A stretch of DNA of 64,000 bases, taken from contig CBDCVQ010000015.1 in NCBI GenBank assembly GCA_965223165.1, positions 69,149 to 133,148 of the forward strand, written 5' to 3'. The DNA is from JABDMH01 sp965223165 (GTDB lineage Bacteria > Bacteroidota > Bacteroidia > Chitinophagales > Saprospiraceae). Positions 54,265 through 64,000 of the stretch are shown here, one piece after another (the stretch's first letter is position 1; each line of letters opens with the position of its first letter). The position numbers and the translations under genes were made by a program. The notes beneath the pieces were generated by a model. It had not been told where the DNA came from. It saw nothing but the letters and a program-made list of their open reading frames with translations, and made no database searches.

Positions 54265-56628
54265 CTACATGTTGCGCAGCGAATGGGCGGGGTTGGCCAG
54301 GGCCGCTCGCCGTGCCTGCGTACCCACAATCAGCAATGTGAACAGCAGCACCACCAGCCCGACCAACGGAAATAGCCACCAATCGATGCCCACCCGGATG
54401 GGATACCGCTCCAGGTAGTCTGCCAGGAGGTACCAGGTGATGGGAATGGCGATCACCAGCGCCAACAACACCAGGCGTGAAAAATCGCGCGACATCAACG
54501 TGATGAGGTTGAGCACGGAGGCGCCCAGCACCTTGCGAATCCCAATCTCGCGGGTACGTTGATGGGCCATGTAGGAGGCGAGACCGAAAAGCCCGAGTCC
54601 CGTGATAATCAGGGCAAGCAGCGTAAAGATGTTGGAGAGCTGCTGTGTCATCTTGATCGTGGCAAACTTGCGTTCGTAGTCCTCATCTACAAAGCTGTAG
54701 TCAAAGGGATAGGCGGGATTATACTTTTCAAAAATCTCTTTGACCTGCGCCAGTGTCCCCTGTACATCAGGCGAGCGGCGCAACCTGGCCGTGATGACCC
54801 CTCCCCAGTCATCCATGATCATCAATAGCGGCTTCACCTCTCTAAACAAGCTCCCCATCAGCACATTGTCCATCACTCCGATCAGCTTTCTTTTTTCCCC
54901 CCAAAGATCCAGTTGGGTGCCGATGGGATCTTCCAGTCCCATCAGATCAAGGGCTGCTTGATTGACGATGATGGCGTCCGTATCGTTGGGAAATTCGCGA
55001 GCGAAATCTCGACCGTGAAGCATCTCGATACCAAAGGTCTCGGCATAATCATATTCGGTGGTGATGGTCGTAAAGATCACCCGAAGGTCTTCCGGCTTAC
55101 CGGGCCAGCCGAGAAAGTTGTTGGAGTTAATCGACGTAATGCGGCTATTGGATACCGTCATGGCTTCGACCGCGCCGGACTGCAATAGTTCATACTTAAG
55201 TGCATCATAGTTGTCGTCCAGATCATCGGTGCGCTGGATGGCGATCAGGTTCTGTTGGTCGTACCCCAAGTGCCGATCCTGGACGAGGCTGATCTGACGA
55301 TAGATCACCACCGAGCCGGCCATCAGCAAGATGGCGAATCCAAACTGCAGGACGACTAGGACCTTGCGGGGGGTGCTGGCTCCCTTCCCCACCTTCAACG
55401 AGCCCTTCAGCGTAGTGGTAGGCTTGAACGAAGACAGATACAGCGCCGGATAGCTGCCGGAGACCAGACCCGTCACCAGAATGATCGCCGCCGCAAAGAT
55501 CCAGAAGCTCGGCGATGAAGGATCGATCGCCAATGTTTTGTCCACCAGTACATTGTATCCGGGCAATGCCACCCAGACGATCGCCATCGCGACGGCAAAG
55601 GCAAGCAAAGCGATCAAGACTGACTCGCCGAGAAATTGCGTTATCAGCTGGGACCGTCGAGCACCAACGCTTTTACGTACGCCGACCTCTTTGGTACGAT
55701 TCTCTGAGCGGGCGGTCGACAGATTCATGAAGTTGATGCAGGCAATCAGCAGGATCAAAATGGCCACCGTCGAAAAGAGCCGGACATAGTCGATCATGCC
55801 TCCCGCCGGCTTGCCATTCTCAAAGTTGGAGTGCAAACGCCAATCCGTCATAGGATGCAGAAACAATGTGCGCTTGATGTCGGTCTGCCCATTCTCGGTC
55901 AGGATGTCTCGAATCGCCTCATCCGACTGGGCAAATTGCGTAGGCTCCTGTAGCTCGACAAATACTTGAAAGGAGTAGTTGCCCCAGTTGGTCTTGTTGC
56001 GCACGACCCAGGGATTTATCTGCTCTCTAAATTTCCAGGTCATCAAGTACTCAAATTCAAGGGTGGAATTATCGGGGAGGTCTTGCAGGATACCGGTCAC
56101 TTTGAGGTCGTGCTGGTCATCGATGCGCACCGTCTGGCCCATGGGATCCTCGTCCTTGAATAGTGCCTGGGCCATCGATTCACTTAGGACGATCGACGGC
56201 GGATCATCGAGTACTGAGCTGGGGTCCCCTACCTTGAGGGGGTAGTCAAACATGTCCAGAAACTCCTCGCTCACAAACAGACCATCTCGCAGCAGGCGGG
56301 TCTCCCCCACCGTGAGCAGATGTTCACTGCCCCAGCCGGTCACCGTGGAGTTGATGATGTTGTGATGCGCGGTCTTCATCGCCTCATAGGTGGGCAGTGG
56401 CACCGAAGACCAGGTATTGATCTTACCGTCAAACTCCGCATTGACATGGACCTGTTGCAGGTGATCCACTTTGGGCAGAAAGCGATCATAGGACATTTCA
56501 TCTTGCACCCACAAGATGATCAGGACGCTGCAAGCGATGCCGATGGCCAGGCCGGCGATATTAATGGCGGAATATAATCTGCTTTTCCACAGGGTGCGAA
56601 GGGTGAGTCGTAACAAACTCTGCAACAT
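54265..56628 (-). CDS. FtsX-like ABC transporter permease (MacB type)
   Basis: 787 residues. It is the Bacteroidota double-module FtsX permease: TM1 IAGLAIGIACSVLIILWV, a MacB-like periplasmic domain (DEMSYDRFLPKVDHLQQVHVNAEF...), three TMs around residues 285-420, then a second periplasmic domain and three C-terminal TMs (LALIITGLGLFGLASYMAHQRTREIGIRKVLGASVLNLI, a hallmark). These export or sense antimicrobial or lipoprotein substrates with a separate ATPase; none is adjacent. Its 3' end lies ~24 bp from the IS element, which has landed just after the stop without breaking the gene. Confidence 0.94.
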   Translation of the reverse strand: MLQSLLRLTLRTLWKSRLYSAINIAGLAIGIACSVLIILWVQDEMSYDRFLPKVDHLQQVHVNAEFDGKINTWSSVPLPTYEAMKTAHHNIINSTVTGWGSEHLLTVGETRLLRDGLFVSEEFLDMFDYPLKVGDPSSVLDDPPSIVLSESMAQALFKDEDPMGQTVRIDDQHDLKVTGILQDLPDNSTLEFEYLMTWKFREQINPWVVRNKTNWGNYSFQVFVELQEPTQFAQSDEAIRDILTENGQTDIKRTLFLHPMTDWRLHSNFENGKPAGGMIDYVRLFSTVAILILLIACINFMNLSTARSENRTKEVGVRKSVGARRSQLITQFLGESVLIALLAFAVAMAIVWVALPGYNVLVDKTLAIDPSSPSFWIFAAAIILVTGLVSGSYPALYLSSFKPTTTLKGSLKVGKGASTPRKVLVVLQFGFAILLMAGSVVIYRQISLVQDRHLGYDQQNLIAIQRTDDLDDNYDALKYELLQSGAVEAMTVSNSRITSINSNNFLGWPGKPEDLRVIFTTITTEYDYAETFGIEMLHGRDFAREFPNDTDAIIVNQAALDLMGLEDPIGTQLDLWGEKRKLIGVMDNVLMGSLFREVKPLLMIMDDWGGVITARLRRSPDVQGTLAQVKEIFEKYNPAYPFDYSFVDEDYERKFATIKMTQQLSNIFTLLALIITGLGLFGLASYMAHQRTREIGIRKVLGASVLNLITLMSRDFSRLVLLALVIAIPITWYLLADYLERYPIRVGIDWWLFPLVGLVVLLFTLLIVGTQARRAALANPAHSLRNM

Positions 56629-57009
56629 ATTCTCAAGGGTTTAGTATGGTCTCCAATACTTTAAGGACTATCCCAACACCCAATTGGTTGCAATTTGTCA
56701 CTAGCGAAATGGAACCGGCCGAATAACTGCTTGCCGCGACCGCGGAGATACAGCGCCTTGTTAGCAAGTCTGGCGTTGATCCGATCGGCATCTTCAAACA
56801 AGATGCCTCAGGGAGCTTGGAAGGATGAAGGTCCTCTCGCTGCTGTACTGCCGGTGCAATACCGCTGATCGTGGGGCCCTTCGATGCGGTAAAGTGGGTA
56901 CGGCGCTCATCTGGCATAATCTCGATGATCGAGGTATAGGCAATCCTTGGACGCTGCATGCCGGTAGACCTCCGGTGGAGGGCCGACAAGTATATTGTCA
57001 CCAAATGGT
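56629..57009. other. Intergenic gap, no feature recognised
   Basis: 381 bp upstream of the ABC permease. An open frame of 168 codons reads through and into the next gene but has no domain and poor composition, so I do not call it. No repeat copy seen. Confidence 0.5.
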
Positions 57010-60000
57010 TCAGGTCTCGATTGGCATCTGCTTGATCGCGTCCGCCGTGCACACACTCGTTTTCGATGCTGCTGATCCCACAAAGTACATATCCAGGTGT
57101 CCCTTTCCCTTGGCGTTGATCTTGCCGCGATACTCGCACTGATAGTGATCCTTGATCAGATCATAGGTGTAGGCAGACACATTGATGCGGTCCACCGCTC
57201 CCGCTGACTCGATACGGGCAGCGATATTGACGGTGTCGCCAAAGATGTCGTAGGTGAATTTGCGTTTGCCCACCACGCCGGCGGTGATCGGACCGGAGTG
57301 GATACCGACCCGCAGTCGCCACTTGATGGCACTCGAGCGATTGCGGTCCTTCAGGTAGGCGATCATGCTCTCGGCCGCTTGCACACATTTCACCGCATGT
57401 TGGGCATCAGCGCTGGGTAAGCCGGCTACACTGACGTAGGTATCACCGACCGTCTGAATTTTTTCTAACCCGACGGCTTCCATGATGTCGTCAAAGCGTT
57501 GGAAGATCTCATCCAGCTCTTCTACCAGCTTGCGCCCTGGGATGGAGGCTACGATGTTGGTAAATTCTTTAAAATCGGCAAAGAGGATACTGACCTCCTC
57601 AAATTGTACCGGTGCGATATGTCCGTTTTGCTTTAGCTCCTCCGCTACTTGCGCCGGAAGGATATTTCTCAGCAACTCTTCCGACCGATTGCGTTGCCAG
57701 ATGGCTTCCGTGGTCTGCGCCACTACCTCGGCAGTACGCACATTGACCGTTTCCTCCAACTCTTTATGTCTTCTTTTTAGGCGATTGGTGTGTGACATCA
57801 CCATACCTACAATGCCTAATCCAACCGACAGGATGTACACGATTTTTGCCCACCAGGTCATCCACCAGGCGGGTACCACCTCAAAGGCGTAGGTGAAGGG
57901 CTCACTTTCCAGGCCGGCGGCTCCCATGGCGGTGATATGTAAAGTATACTCGCCCGGTGCCAGATTGCGATAATCTGCCGTCTGATCCGAGGTCCACGCA
58001 CTCCAGGCTTCGTCTTGGCCCTCGAGATAGTAGCGGTACGATAGCTTGTGAGGGGCGTCCCAGTCAATACCTGAAAACTGAAAGGTCAAATGGTTGAGCT
58101 TATGGGGCAAACATAGCGTCGCGGGATAATTTCTAAAGGGAATCACGGTGTCGAAGCTAGCCATCAGGGGCTCACCAAAGGGAATTGTCGCCCGATAGGC
58201 ATCTTCTGACACCCGTCGATAGTCGATGTACGTCTGCGCTATGTCAATGCCTTGAAGCCGCACCTCGGGAGTTCGGTGGGGGAGTTTGAACACTTTAAGG
58301 TCCAGCATTGTCAAGCCGTCCGCCGAGCCCCACCACAGCCGATTTTGATCGTCCAGACATGCATTTTGCGAAAAATCCATCCGCCGGAGGCCATCCCCGC
58401 GCTCGAAGGTATACATGCGATATTCAGGATCATCAGGGGCTGTGCCCGCTTGAGGGATCATGACCGTAAAGCCCGACTCGGTACTCAGCCACAAATTGTG
58501 GGTGCGATCCTCGACGATGTACCACACCCAGTTGTGACTCAGGCCATCTGCGGTCGTAAACTGCGTAAAACCTTGCCCATCATATCGAGCCACACCGCCC
58601 CCTTGGGTAGCAAACCAAAGGTGCCCTTGGTGGTCCTCGATGATCGACCAAATCAAATTATTGCCCAGCCCATCTTCCGCCGAATAATGGACAAACTGAT
58701 CACCATCGTATCGACTGACGCCCCCTCCTTGCGTGCCAAACCACATGTGCCCGGCCTGGTCTTCGATGATGGCCCGCACCGTGTTGTGACAGAGGCCGTT
58801 GGACGTATCATAGGTGGTAAATCGCTCCCCGTCGAACCTCGACACCCCACCCGAAAGGGTACCAAACCAAAGGTGTCCCCGACTGTCCTCAAACGAAGAC
58901 TGTACATCCTCGTGACAGAGTCCCTGCCGCTCACCATAGTTGATAAATTTGTCTCCATCATATCGACTGACACCTCCGGTGGTCCCAAACCACAGTGCAC
59001 CGGAGCGATCTTGCAGCATAGTGGAGACGATATTGTCGGCCAGGCCCTGCTCCTCGGTAAAATGATCGAGCGTGACCCCATCAAAACGACTGACGCCACT
59101 GCCGCCGGTGCCAATCCAAAGCTCATTGTCCCGATCCTGTAGCAACGACCAGATGTTGTCGTCAATGAGCCCCTGGTGGGTGGTCAAGTGAGCAAAACTG
59201 CCTCCACTATAGCGGTTTACACCTCCTCCCCTGGTGCCCAACCAGATCTTGCCATTGCCGTCTTCTAAAAGGCACCACACTCGGTCACTGCTCAGTCCCT
59301 CGGCCGATCCGTAGTGCGTGATCGTCTGCCCGTCAAAGCGATCTGCGCCACCCCCACGGGTGCCAAACCATAAGTTGCCCTGACGATCCTTAATCACACT
59401 CCAGATGTCATTGCTGCTCAATCCCTGCTCCGTACCATAGTGGGTGAAGGTATCACCGTCAAATCGGTTGACTCCTCCCGCCCGGGTCCCAAACCACAGA
59501 TGCCCCGCATCGTCCTCGGCCATGCTCCAGACGAAGTTGCTACTCAGACCCGCATCGGTATTGTAATGGGTAAATGCGCCATCAAAGGAGGCCACGCCAC
59601 CCCCTTGCGTACCAAACCAGATTTTGCCCTGGCTGTCTTCCAGCATGCACCAGACGTTGTCAAAGGGCAGCCCTTGCGCCATGCCGTAGTGCAGAAAGCT
59701 GTTGCCATCATATCGGGTTACCCCTTTGGCCGTACCAAACCAGAGTCGCCCCCTACTGTCCTCCAGCATCGCCCAGACATGATCCGAATTCAGTCCATCC
59801 GCCTGCGTATATCGAGTGAACCGGTGACCATCGTAGCGACATACCCCCCCACCATCGGTCCCAAACCAAATATGGCCTCGCCGATCCTGCAGCATCGATC
59901 GTACGCGATTGTGGCCCAGTCCCTCCTCAGTGGTATAGTGCGTGAAGCGATGACCGTCGTAGCGACTCACACCATGGTTAGTGCCAAACCAGAGGTTGCC

Positions 60001-60414
60001 CTCATGATCCTCGAGGAGCGACCAGACGTAGGAGGAGATCATGCCCTCATCCACGTCCAAGATGTGGAGGTCGCAGATCGCGGCGTCCTTCATACGCAAC
60101 GGCAGTGCGCGCACGGGCTTAGGTTGCTTGGCTAACGCGGGCACCCCGCCTACTGCACGTTGCTCAGGCAGCTCATAGCCCCCACGGCCAGGGGTCACCA
60201 CGACGAGTGGCTGGGTGGAGGGTACCGACCGAGTGGGTCCAACGCCACACCGGTTGGTATAGATCTCCACTTGGTCGGGTCTCCGGCTAGGTGTGACCAC
60301 TACCGGATCCACGCCGGAAGTTGGCAGAGCCACGGCATCTGGCAAGGCAGCCGCAGCAAGGACCGCGGCAAACACTAGAGGCAGGGGGATAGAAGAAACG
60401 ATCTCGGTTTTCAT
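57010..60414 (-). CDS. Two-component-regulator-propeller sensor fused to class III adenylate cyclase
   Basis: 1134 residues from MKTEIVSSIPLPLVF; an ATG 12 codons upstream is less likely. The order is a signal peptide, then ~14 Reg_prop repeats (about 42 residues each, pattern GxLWFGTxGGGVSRYDG...HYTxxxGLxxN), enough for two seven-bladed periplasmic propellers. Y_Y_Y follows (SYRYYLEGQDEAWSAWTSD), then one TM (WWAKIVYILSVGLGIVGMVM), a coiled coil, and a cyclase domain with metal Asp in FADFKEF, Lys in EKIQTVGDTYV with the second metal Asp, and FGDTVNIAARIES. Lys and Asp in the base-binding positions predict ATP to cAMP. It should couple a periplasmic signal (often a glycan) to cAMP. Confidence 0.92.
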   Translation of the reverse strand: MKTEIVSSIPLPLVFAAVLAAAALPDAVALPTSGVDPVVVTPSRRPDQVEIYTNRCGVGPTRSVPSTQPLVVVTPGRGGYELPEQRAVGGVPALAKQPKPVRALPLRMKDAAICDLHILDVDEGMISSYVWSLLEDHEGNLWFGTNHGVSRYDGHRFTHYTTEEGLGHNRVRSMLQDRRGHIWFGTDGGGVCRYDGHRFTRYTQADGLNSDHVWAMLEDSRGRLWFGTAKGVTRYDGNSFLHYGMAQGLPFDNVWCMLEDSQGKIWFGTQGGGVASFDGAFTHYNTDAGLSSNFVWSMAEDDAGHLWFGTRAGGVNRFDGDTFTHYGTEQGLSSNDIWSVIKDRQGNLWFGTRGGGADRFDGQTITHYGSAEGLSSDRVWCLLEDGNGKIWLGTRGGGVNRYSGGSFAHLTTHQGLIDDNIWSLLQDRDNELWIGTGGSGVSRFDGVTLDHFTEEQGLADNIVSTMLQDRSGALWFGTTGGVSRYDGDKFINYGERQGLCHEDVQSSFEDSRGHLWFGTLSGGVSRFDGERFTTYDTSNGLCHNTVRAIIEDQAGHMWFGTQGGGVSRYDGDQFVHYSAEDGLGNNLIWSIIEDHQGHLWFATQGGGVARYDGQGFTQFTTADGLSHNWVWYIVEDRTHNLWLSTESGFTVMIPQAGTAPDDPEYRMYTFERGDGLRRMDFSQNACLDDQNRLWWGSADGLTMLDLKVFKLPHRTPEVRLQGIDIAQTYIDYRRVSEDAYRATIPFGEPLMASFDTVIPFRNYPATLCLPHKLNHLTFQFSGIDWDAPHKLSYRYYLEGQDEAWSAWTSDQTADYRNLAPGEYTLHITAMGAAGLESEPFTYAFEVVPAWWMTWWAKIVYILSVGLGIVGMVMSHTNRLKRRHKELEETVNVRTAEVVAQTTEAIWQRNRSEELLRNILPAQVAEELKQNGHIAPVQFEEVSILFADFKEFTNIVASIPGRKLVEELDEIFQRFDDIMEAVGLEKIQTVGDTYVSVAGLPSADAQHAVKCVQAAESMIAYLKDRNRSSAIKWRLRVGIHSGPITAGVVGKRKFTYDIFGDTVNIAARIESAGAVDRINVSAYTYDLIKDHYQCEYRGKINAKGKGHLDMYFVGSAASKTSVCTADAIKQMPIET

Positions 60415-60456
60415 AAGTACGGAGTAAAGTGCATGTAATGGTGCAATCATCGCACC

Positions 60457-60688
60457 CTAGTAGAGTTTCGCATTAAATCTTGTTGTGAATTCTATTGTCT
60501 TTGGTCCGCATACTTCGTTGCAAAGCCTCGCCAGAGCTACGGCTGGCCACCCGCCCGCTGTCGCGGCTCCCTCACTTCTCGCATGGTCATGCTCGACTCT
60601 ACGAGATCGTTCGGTCATGTTTTGCGCCTCGTCTGCGGACAAAATCCTATTCATATTATTCAACATATCTAATGCGAACATCTACTCG
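60457..60688 (+). mobile_element. MITE-like element, copy D (CTAG family)
   Basis: 232 bp. The left end CTAGTAGAGTTTCGCATTA is perfect; the right end is slightly worn (AATGCGAACATCTACTCG). The interior keeps the hairpin with different pairs, GCCAG...CTGGC, and CCCGCTGTCGCGG. It lies 43 bp upstream of the cyclase gene's start. Confidence 0.8.
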
Positions 60689-60800
60689 TGTCTCGTTTGA
60701 TAAATAAGTACGACCTGGTTGAGCCGCTTTGTGCCTAAGCCAAACCGCGCATCGCCCCTGCTCTGTATCCCGAGCCCTCGGGAATGCGAAGAGCAGGTGC
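60689..60800 (+). repeat. Dispersed repeat family 2, copy 2
   Basis: About 112 bp starting TCTCGTTTGATAAATAAG, aligning with 26547-26659. It directly follows MITE copy D and precedes copy E by ~45 bp. Confidence 0.55.
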
Positions 60801-60844
60801 AAAAGAGACAGCCGGAGTGTAGAGTTATTTGCCAGACGAGAAGC

Positions 60845-61069
60845 TAGTAGTGTTTTGCATTAAGTCTTGTGGTTAATTCTAATGTCCTTAGTCCGCATAC
60901 CTCGTTGCAAAGCCTCGCCGTAGCCAGCGGCTAGCCACCCACCCGCTGTCGCAGGTCCCTCACTTCTCGCATCGTCATGCTCGACTCCACGAGATCGGTC
61001 GGTGATGCCTCGTCTGCGAACAAAATCCCATTCGAATTATTCAACATATCTAATGCGAAGATCTACTAG
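60845..61069 (+). mobile_element. MITE-like element, copy E (CTAG family)
   Basis: 225 bp, 156 bp from copy D and in the same orientation. Left end CTAGTAGTGTTTTGCATTA; right end TAATGCGAAGATCTACTAG. The hairpin is kept as TAGCC-AGC-GGCTA. Together with D and family 2 it fills most of the 0.8-kb gene-free stretch 60451-61266. Nothing else is seen there. Confidence 0.8.
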
Positions 61070-61266
61070 ACACCTCTTTATGAGGCACTTGTCTCAGAGG
61101 TCACCCATCGACAGGGTCGGTAGCAGAAGAAACAAATTGCTTACGGCAAAGCAACCCTTTTGCCGGGATATGGGTCGTGATATGCATATCTCTTTTGGCC
61201 GCCGATCATTCAGAATAAATTGCGAACTTATGGCCTTTGACTGATCGCAGAAAATTGTCCTGGTAA

Positions 61267-61862
61267 ATGATACAGATACTAGTTGCTTGCCTCCTGGCCC
61301 TGAGCACGGCGCCCGATGTTCCAGCCGATACTCCCAAACTCAAGTCGATCTTCAACGGCAAGAATCTCAAACACTGGCAGGTGCCGGAAGACAACATTTG
61401 GTGGTCTGTGCGGGATGGGATCCTCCATGTCGAGAACGGACCGGAGAAGAAAGGCTCCATCCTCTGGACTAAGAAGCAGTATAAGGACTTCATGTTTGAA
61501 TGTGACTTTCGCATGGGCAAGGGCATCGTCGATTCCGGCATCTTCATCCGAAACGACAAAGAGCAAATCCAAATCGGCATCTCCGGCTCGCTCAAGCGTG
61601 ATATGACCTGCTCGCCCTATATCGTGGGCAAGGGCTATCCGGTAGAGGCAGAAGGTATTCCAGATTTGCTGAAAGTCGATGGATGGAACACCCTTCGCAT
61701 TCAGGCTCGTGGCAATCATTACACGTCTGGCTCAATGGTACCGAGGTGATGAACTACACGTCGGAGACAGGCATCTCGGAAGGCCCCATTGGGATTCAAC
61801 TGCACGCCAATCGACAGATGAGCATCGACTACCGAAACCTAAAATGTGGTAAACTGAAGTAG
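61267..61862 (+). pseudogene. DUF1080 (3-keto-disaccharide hydrolase-like) protein, single-base frameshift
   Basis: The main frame (61267-61749) has a signal peptide (MIQILVACLLALSTAPDVPA) and DUF1080 sequence: FNGKNLKHWQVPEDNIWWSVRDGILHVENG, FECDFRMGKGIVDSGIFIRND, DGWNTLRIQARGNHY. It should read on as VWLNGTEVMNYTSETGISEGPIGIQLHANRQMSIDYRNLKCGK to a TAG at 61860. One base is missing near 61720-61726. DUF1080 proteins are concanavalin-like and act on 3-keto-glycosides. A consensus error is likely given the neighbours. Confidence 0.85.
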
Positions 61863-62119
61863 TCGTCCCCAGTGCCGATCCCAGACGGCTGTTCGTTTCA
61901 GGTTATCTTGCCGTATTCGTATCTTCAGAAGGGCTGATCCGAATCCCATAGAAACCAATGGCCAAAAATAATCGGTTTAGTGGCGATCCTCTTTGCTGAC
62001 GTTGAGGGCTATTCCCAACGGATCCCGGCAAAAGCATCTGTTCTGAAATGTGAATCGTATCAAATCAGCAACTCAGGCATAGTTTCTGCTGCTATAGATC
62101 AGCAACTCCCGGCAAACTA

Positions 62120-63057
62120 ATGGGTCCATTTTATTCCATCGTCGTCCCGGTATTCAATGAGCAGGACAATATCCCGGCGCTCATCGGTCAACTGACGGCG
62201 ATTATGGAGAAACAGCTGAAGCCGTATGAACTGATCTTGGTCGACGACGGAAGTACCGATGGCACCTTTGACACCATCTTGCAGCTGAATGCAGAAGATG
62301 CTCGGGTGATGGGCCTATCACTTTCACGCAACTTTGGCCACCAGAATGCCCTCTTGGCGGGACTAAGGCATGCCACCGGTGCCTGTGTGATCACGATGGA
62401 CGGCGACCTTCAACACCCGCCCGCTGTTATAGAGCAACTGATCGAAAAGTCCGAACAGGGCTATGACATCGTGAATACGATCAGGCAAGATGCGACCGCT
62501 ACCTCTACCTTCAAGAGGGCCACTTCGCGCTGGTACTATCGACTCCTAAACCACTTAGCCCAGCAACCCATCCAACCGGCGGCTGCCGATTTTCGGCTGA
62601 TGAATCGCAGGGCCCTGGAGGCCTTCTTGCGGTTTCAAGAGAAAGATCGATTTACGCGTGGTCTGGTCAGTTGGATGGGATTTAAGCAGGCGTTTGTGAC
62701 CTACCAGGCGCAGCCACGCCAAGCCGGCCACTCGAAGTACTCCCTGGCCAAGATGCTACGACTGGCGGTCGACGGCATCACTTCTTTCTCTGCCCGCCCC
62801 TCTACATGGCCCTGTACCTGGGCATCGCCGTCTCAAGCCTAGGTTTTCTCTACGGCCTCTATGTCCTGGTTGTATTCGCCCTCGGGCGGACCGTGCAGGG
62901 CTGGACCTCTCTCCTACTAGCTGTCCTGCTGATCGGCGGTGTTATTCTGATTAACTTAGGCATCGTCGGCATCTATATCGCCCGTGTTTATAATGAACTC
63001 AAGAATCGTCCCCACTACTTCATTGATCGCGCCACGCCTAATTTCCCCCACGAATAG
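62120..63057 (+). pseudogene. GT2 family glycosyltransferase (GtrB/DPM-like), single-base frameshift
   Basis: The first frame has the GT-A domain: YSIVVPVFNEQDNIPALIGQL, ILVDDGSTDGTFDTI, SRNFGHQNALLAGLRHATGACVITMDGDLQHPP (DxD as DGD), RFTRGLVSWMGF, HSKYSLAKMLRLAVDGITSFS. It then breaks in a CCCC run near 62797-62800. The following frame restores PLYMALYLGIAVSSLGFLYGLYVLVVF and a second TM plus RVYNELKNRPHYFI, the usual two-helix tail. One base added repairs it. It likely transfers a sugar to undecaprenyl phosphate. Confidence 0.9.
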
Positions 63058-63065
63058 CACCTACG

Positions 63066-64000
63066 ATGGCTAAGAAAAAATCCACCAAGAAGGGACGAAA
63101 AAAGGCGGTCGGAAAAAGAGGAAGACCTCGACGAAGAAGCAAATGTGGCTTCTCGGCCTCTTGGGTATCGCTACGATCCTCGTCCTTCATCAGGTGCTAG
63201 GCACCGAATTCATCAACTACGATGATGATGTATACGTCACAGAAAACCCGCTGATTTTAGACTTTAACATGGCCGACCTTCGTGGACTCTTCTCGACCTT
63301 TTATGCCAATCAGTATTCGCCGGTTGCCATGACAATCATGGGGCTGGAAATCAAGGCTCTTGGGGTAAACTCCGTGGCACTGAAAGCTGTAAGCGTCCTG
63401 CTCCATCTCCTCAATGCTTGGCTTGTTTTTGCCTTGATCAAAGCTCTATTCGAGCGATTTGAACTAGCACTTTTGACCGCTGCTATCTTTGCCCTCCATC
63501 CGTTGCAAGTGGAATCTGTGGCATGGTTGGCCGCCTCCATGAAGATTGGTACCTACTCGGCCTTCTTCCTGGGCTCACTTTTGCTCTACACCAAGTATCT
63601 CCAAAGCAATAAGAGGGGGCTTTATCTGTACTCCGTACTACTATTCCTGCTATCTTGTTTTTGCAAGGAACAGGCGGTTATTCTACCCTTGATCTTACCT
63701 TTCTTGGATCAAGTGCGGACAGGTAAACTCATCGACCGAAAGCGCAATACTGGAGAAAGTACCCTATTTTGTCATTGCCTTTGTCTTTGGTCTCGTCACT
63801 CTATCCGTAGCGCAAGATCAGGCCGGATCCGGATTCGAAGATTACTTTGGCCTCGGCCATCGCCTCATGTTTGGTGCGACGACCTTTCTTTTCTACCTAT
63901 CCAAGTTCATCCTGCCGATTGAACTCTCCCTTTACTATCCCTATCCGGTCAGATCGGCCATACCCACTTTCTATTACCTTGCTCCGGTGGTTCTGGGGCT
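63066..64000 (+). pseudogene. GT-C/TMTC-like membrane glycosyltransferase, two frameshifts, 3' partial
   Basis: Starts at ATG 63066 (MAKKKSTKKGRKK, a basic N-terminus). A one-base loss in the A-run at 63113-63117 shifts it to the frame beginning MWLLGLLG at 63143, which has GT-C features: first loop FINYDDDVYVTENPLI (acidic DDD), several TMs, and AIFALHPLQVESVAWLA. A second shift near 63740-63752 hands over to ILEKVPYFVIAFVFGLVTL...FLFYLSKFILPIELSLYYPYP and runs off the window. Relatives carry C-terminal TPRs beyond this point. The TM and acidic-loop pattern suggests protein O-glycosylation; substrate unproven. Confidence 0.82.

Noticed and set aside
54164..54418. Plus-strand frame at the IS/permease junction
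   Set aside because: Antisense to the permease C-terminus with no independent support.
56633..57139. 168-codon minus-strand frame overlapping the cyclase C-terminus
   Set aside because: Overlaps a real gene and has no domain or signal; shadow frame.

Overview
The window reads as a stretch of a Bacteroidota chromosome, most likely a Saprospiria/Chitinophagales-type environmental lineage. This is inferred from gene content: a secreted metzincin with a type IX secretion (T9SS) style C-terminal sorting domain, a DUF5916 outer-membrane protein, a FtsX-type ABC permease of the usual Bacteroidota architecture, a two-component-regulator-propeller sensor, the kdsC-ubiA-maf gene order, and TTG-N20-TAnnTTTG promoters. 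The exact lineage cannot be fixed from the sequence alone. Most genes are housekeeping or secreted and degradative functions. No prophage, CRISPR array or defence island is visible.

Layout. 0-9.6 kb: end of an ABC-F ATPase, a TetR regulator, a YgiQ radical SAM enzyme, TypA/BipA, isocitrate dehydrogenase kinase/phosphatase (AceK) and an FKBP lipoprotein. 9.9-17.4 kb: Tas-like aldo/keto reductase, SDR, lipoprotein, an unusual outer-membrane protein, a methyltransferase and a large tandem-AAA ATPase. 17.6-20.4 kb: a compact co-directional run, ferredoxin-iscX-kdsC-ubiA-maf. 20.4-24.1 kb: TAT-exported aldo/keto reductase, RidA, a frameshifted prmA and folD. 24.3-31 kb: DUF5916 protein, His-rich metal-binding lipoprotein, T9SS metalloprotease and metY with a strong terminator. 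31-36 kb: a DUF1553-DUF1501-propeller operon for exported proteins, then tRNA-Gly. 38-47 kb: desaturase, SDR, rpsU, Gfo/Idh/MocA oxidoreductase, rhodanese, CotH-like protein, tRNA-Leu and sulfatase. 49-60 kb: propeller-amidohydrolase, an IS110-family element, an ABC permease and a propeller-linked adenylate cyclase. 61-64 kb: DUF1080 protein and two glycosyltransferase-type membrane proteins, all carrying single-base frameshifts.

The most unusual content is non-coding. (i) A dispersed family of five ~203-232 bp elements has 19-bp terminal inverted repeats and inserts at CTAG, twice exactly at a TAG stop codon. It also leaves one solo end, and a second short dispersed repeat lies beside it. 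(ii) Five intergenic long-period tandem arrays have units of about 147, 305, 165, 303 and 87 bp. The ~165- and ~303-bp units are related to each other in opposite orientation. (iii) The IS110-family element has a structured ~340-bp 3' non-coding end that may encode a bridge RNA, and a 10-nt string in it recurs in the DNA beside the element.

Four of five apparent frameshifts lie in the last 2.3 kb, mostly at short homopolymers. Consensus errors near a contig end are a likelier cause than real gene decay.
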